NCBI RefSeq assembly: GCF_900106795.1
Contig: NZ_FNNS01000021.1
Coordinates: forward strand, 1-64,000
From: Aequorivita viscosa
GTDB taxonomy: Bacteria > Bacteroidota > Bacteroidia > Flavobacteriales > Flavobacteriaceae
DNA: 64,000 nt
Direction: 5' to 3'
Part shown: in pieces, positions 62,637 to 64,000 of the stretch
Numbering within the stretch: the stretch's first letter is position 1
Layout: each line of letters opens with the position of its first letter
Translations under genes and position numbers: made by a program
Notes under the pieces: generated by a model
What the model saw: the letters and a program-made list of their open reading frames with translations, nothing else
The model's database searches: none
What the model was told of the DNA's origin: nothing

Positions 62637-63296
62637 TTAGTGTTTTGTTGTCATAGCAGAAAGCATTCCACCGTATACTCCATTTAATGAAGATAGGTTG
62701 GTAGCCAAATGTTGCATTTGCTGCTTTAACTGCTCAGCATTTTCAGCAACTTTTTGATTCGCTTCAGCCTGACGACTTGTAGACTCGATTTGAACTTTAT
62801 AAAGACTGTTCAATGAATCCATATGAGCTGCAGCAAGAGCCATTTCTTCGCTGTATTTTTTAGTTGAGGTAATCGCTTCTGCTGTTGGAGCAATACCTTT
62901 GGCAGCACCTTCAAAAGAACGAATACTGTTGCTTAAGCTACTCATCAATTCAGAATCGATACGAGCATCTTTCAACATTTCGTCTAATTTTTTAGATAAC
63001 ATTCCGTTTGCATCTGATGCAGCAACGGCTTCTTTTTTGGATTTTGGAGCAGCATTTCCACCTGCAAGTTCAGGATATACTAATGACCAGTCCAAATCAT
63101 CGTCAATAGGCTCAAAAGCTGAAATTGCAAATATAAGAGCTTCTGTTACTAGACCGATGGTTAACAGCACGTTACCACCAATACCAGCAATTTCGAAGTG
63201 AGTAATTTTAAATAATGCACCGATAATTACAACTGATGCTCCCAGACCGTAGGCCATTGCAAATAGTCTTTTCGAGGATTTTGAAGATTTTGCCAT
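62637..63296 (-). CDS. gldL: Type IX secretion motor protein GldL
   Basis: A 219-residue inner membrane protein with two TM helices at about 11-34 and 42-61, the second carrying a buried glutamate (E52 in VTEALIFAISAFEP). That position matches the glutamate proposed to carry protons in the GldLM motor. The cytoplasmic C-terminal region is helical (about 100-219, QLKQQMQHLATNLSSL). Conserved order with gldK and gldM supports the call. Confidence 0.97.
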   Translation of the reverse strand: MAKSSKSSKRLFAMAYGLGASVVIIGALFKITHFEIAGIGGNVLLTIGLVTEALIFAISAFEPIDDDLDWSLVYPELAGGNAAPKSKKEAVAASDANGMLSKKLDEMLKDARIDSELMSSLSNSIRSFEGAAKGIAPTAEAITSTKKYSEEMALAAAHMDSLNSLYKVQIESTSRQAEANQKVAENAEQLKQQMQHLATNLSSLNGVYGGMLSAMTTKH

Positions 63297-63359
63297 AATA
63301 AAATAGTTTTGATTGATTGTTTAAAGTTAATAGTCTTTTAGGTTATTTAATATAAAAAG

Positions 63360-64000
63360 TTAGCGGATGTCACCAAGAGATTCGTTTAAAGCTACGTCGG
63401 TACCCATATAATCTTGTACTGTACGGAACCCAATATAACTACGCGCCGAGTCGGCATACTCATAGTCCCTAGTACCTACCTGAAGGAAATAAGCTACATC
63501 TTTCCAAGATCCACCACGAACAACCTTACGTAAGTTTTGCTCGTCGTTTACATTTGGATTCATAGTAGATGAGTAATCATAAGACGCAGGATCATACGAT
63601 GAAGCTACCCATTCTGACACATTTCCTGCCATATTGTATAAGTTAAATCCGTTTGGCTCATACGATCTTGCCTCAACAGTATACAAAGCTTGATCGGCTG
63701 CATAGTCTCCTCTTAATGGTTTAAAATTAGCCATAAAGCAACCTCTATCATTTTTAGTGTAAGGGCCACCCCACGGATAAGTTGCAGATTGCAGTCCACC
63801 TCTAGCAGCATATTCCCACTCAGCTTCACCAGGAAGACGGAATGAATTTACCCAGTTTCTTCGTTTAGATTTTTGATATGCATTTTTATACAAAGTTCTC
63901 CATGCACAAAACGCTTTAGCTTGTTTCCAGCTTACACCAACCACAGGATACGCACCATATGCTTCGTGCCAGAAATAGTCGTTGTGCATTGGCTCATTAT
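63360..64000 (-). CDS. gldK: Type IX secretion lipoprotein GldK (C-terminal part)
   Basis: The frame is open from the right edge to the stop at 63360 (about 213 codons), so the lipoprotein signal and N-terminal half are outside. The visible part is a formylglycine-generating-enzyme-like (SUMF1) domain: YPVVGVSWKQAKAFCAWR, FRLPGEAEWEYAARGG, NLYNMAGNVSEWVASSYD, KVVRGGSWKD and SYIGFRTVQDYMG. GldK forms the ring with GldN. A GTG or ATG inside the frame should not be taken as its start. Confidence 0.97.
   Translation of the reverse strand, partial: NEPMHNDYFWHEAYGAYPVVGVSWKQAKAFCAWRTLYKNAYQKSKRRNWVNSFRLPGEAEWEYAARGGLQSATYPWGGPYTKNDRGCFMANFKPLRGDYAADQALYTVEARSYEPNGFNLYNMAGNVSEWVASSYDPASYDYSSTMNPNVNDEQNLRKVVRGGSWKDVAYFLQVGTRDYEYADSARSYIGFRTVQDYMGTDVALNESLGDIR

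Noticed and set aside
63360-63989. Short gldK starting at 63989 or a truncated pseudogene
   Set aside because: The frame continues to the window edge; the missing N-terminus is outside the window.

Overview
The window is AT-rich chromosomal DNA from a member of the Bacteroidota, most probably a marine Flavobacteriaceae. The evidence is a gldK-gldL-gldM-gldN block (type IX secretion and gliding motor) at the right edge, a large repeat-rich surface protein of the type IX cargo kind at the left edge, Bacteroidota-type -7 promoter boxes (TAnnTTTG) instead of sigma-70 boxes, and families typical of this group: DUF3127, DUF4301, DUF6503, BlaI/M56-TonB, CPXCG, and mevalonate genes beside an ether-lipid-type prenyltransferase. 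I saw no transposase, prophage, CRISPR array or rRNA. The one RNA gene is an initiator tRNA-Met, and there is one clear TPP riboswitch.

Layout. 0-4 kb: N-terminal part of a giant secreted protein with 237-bp internal repeats, then a four-LysM protein with a periplasmic-binding-like domain. 4-9.4 kb: housekeeping genes (aat, DUF3127, flavin reductase, greA-HIT), a membrane histidine kinase with a zinc-ribbon membrane protein, and a lipoprotein with a degenerate Rieske-like fold. 9.4-12 kb: a TonB-dependent receptor under a TPP riboswitch, so a likely thiamine (or precursor) importer. 12-16 kb: a hybrid sensor kinase and a sigma-54 activator, tail to tail. 16-19.4 kb: a PepSY-like secreted protein, DUF4301 translationally coupled to arfB, and a TrmH-type RNA methylase. 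19.4-22.7 kb: UbiA prenyltransferase, mevalonate kinase and diphosphomevalonate decarboxylase. 22.8-27.4 kb: a Crp/Fnr regulator followed by a TolC/HlyD/ABC-2 permease export operon with an FNR-like 18-bp palindrome in its promoter.

27.4-31.4 kb: a lipocalin-like protein, RtcB, a REP-like palindromic element, a DUF6503 lipoprotein and an AI-2E family permease. 31.6-37.4 kb: five colinear genes for a membrane MutS-like ATPase, a YdjM-like hydrolase, a 48-residue DUF2256 protein, a CRY-DASH-like photolyase and an Fe-S photolyase, apparently a DNA photodamage repair operon. 37.5-44.9 kb: MmcQ/YjbR protein, a TonB-like lipoprotein, an outer membrane barrel, a glycosyltransferase coupled to a UPF0104 protein, ruvC, a GluR0-like ligand-gated K+ channel, and hemW. 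45-46.4 kb: a cyclase, a DUF4260 gene and a decayed second copy of the cyclase 3' end. 46.4-49.5 kb: a TPR protein, then an M56/TonB sensor protease with a BlaI repressor behind two tandem operators. 49.5-60 kb: nitroreductase, MscS channel, DUF481 barrel, an unusual 614-residue PLP enzyme, tRNA-fMet, an AsmA-like protein, CPXCG protein, ABC-F ATPase, DUF983 protein and a FAD oxidoreductase. 60.1-64 kb: gldN, gldM, gldL and the C-terminal part of gldK.

Most of the window is ordinary flavobacterial core genome. The most distinctive items are the riboswitch-controlled receptor, the photolyase operon with its overlapping mini-gene, the BlaI operator pair, the Crp-type palindrome before the efflux operon, the GluR0-like channel and the cyclase relic.
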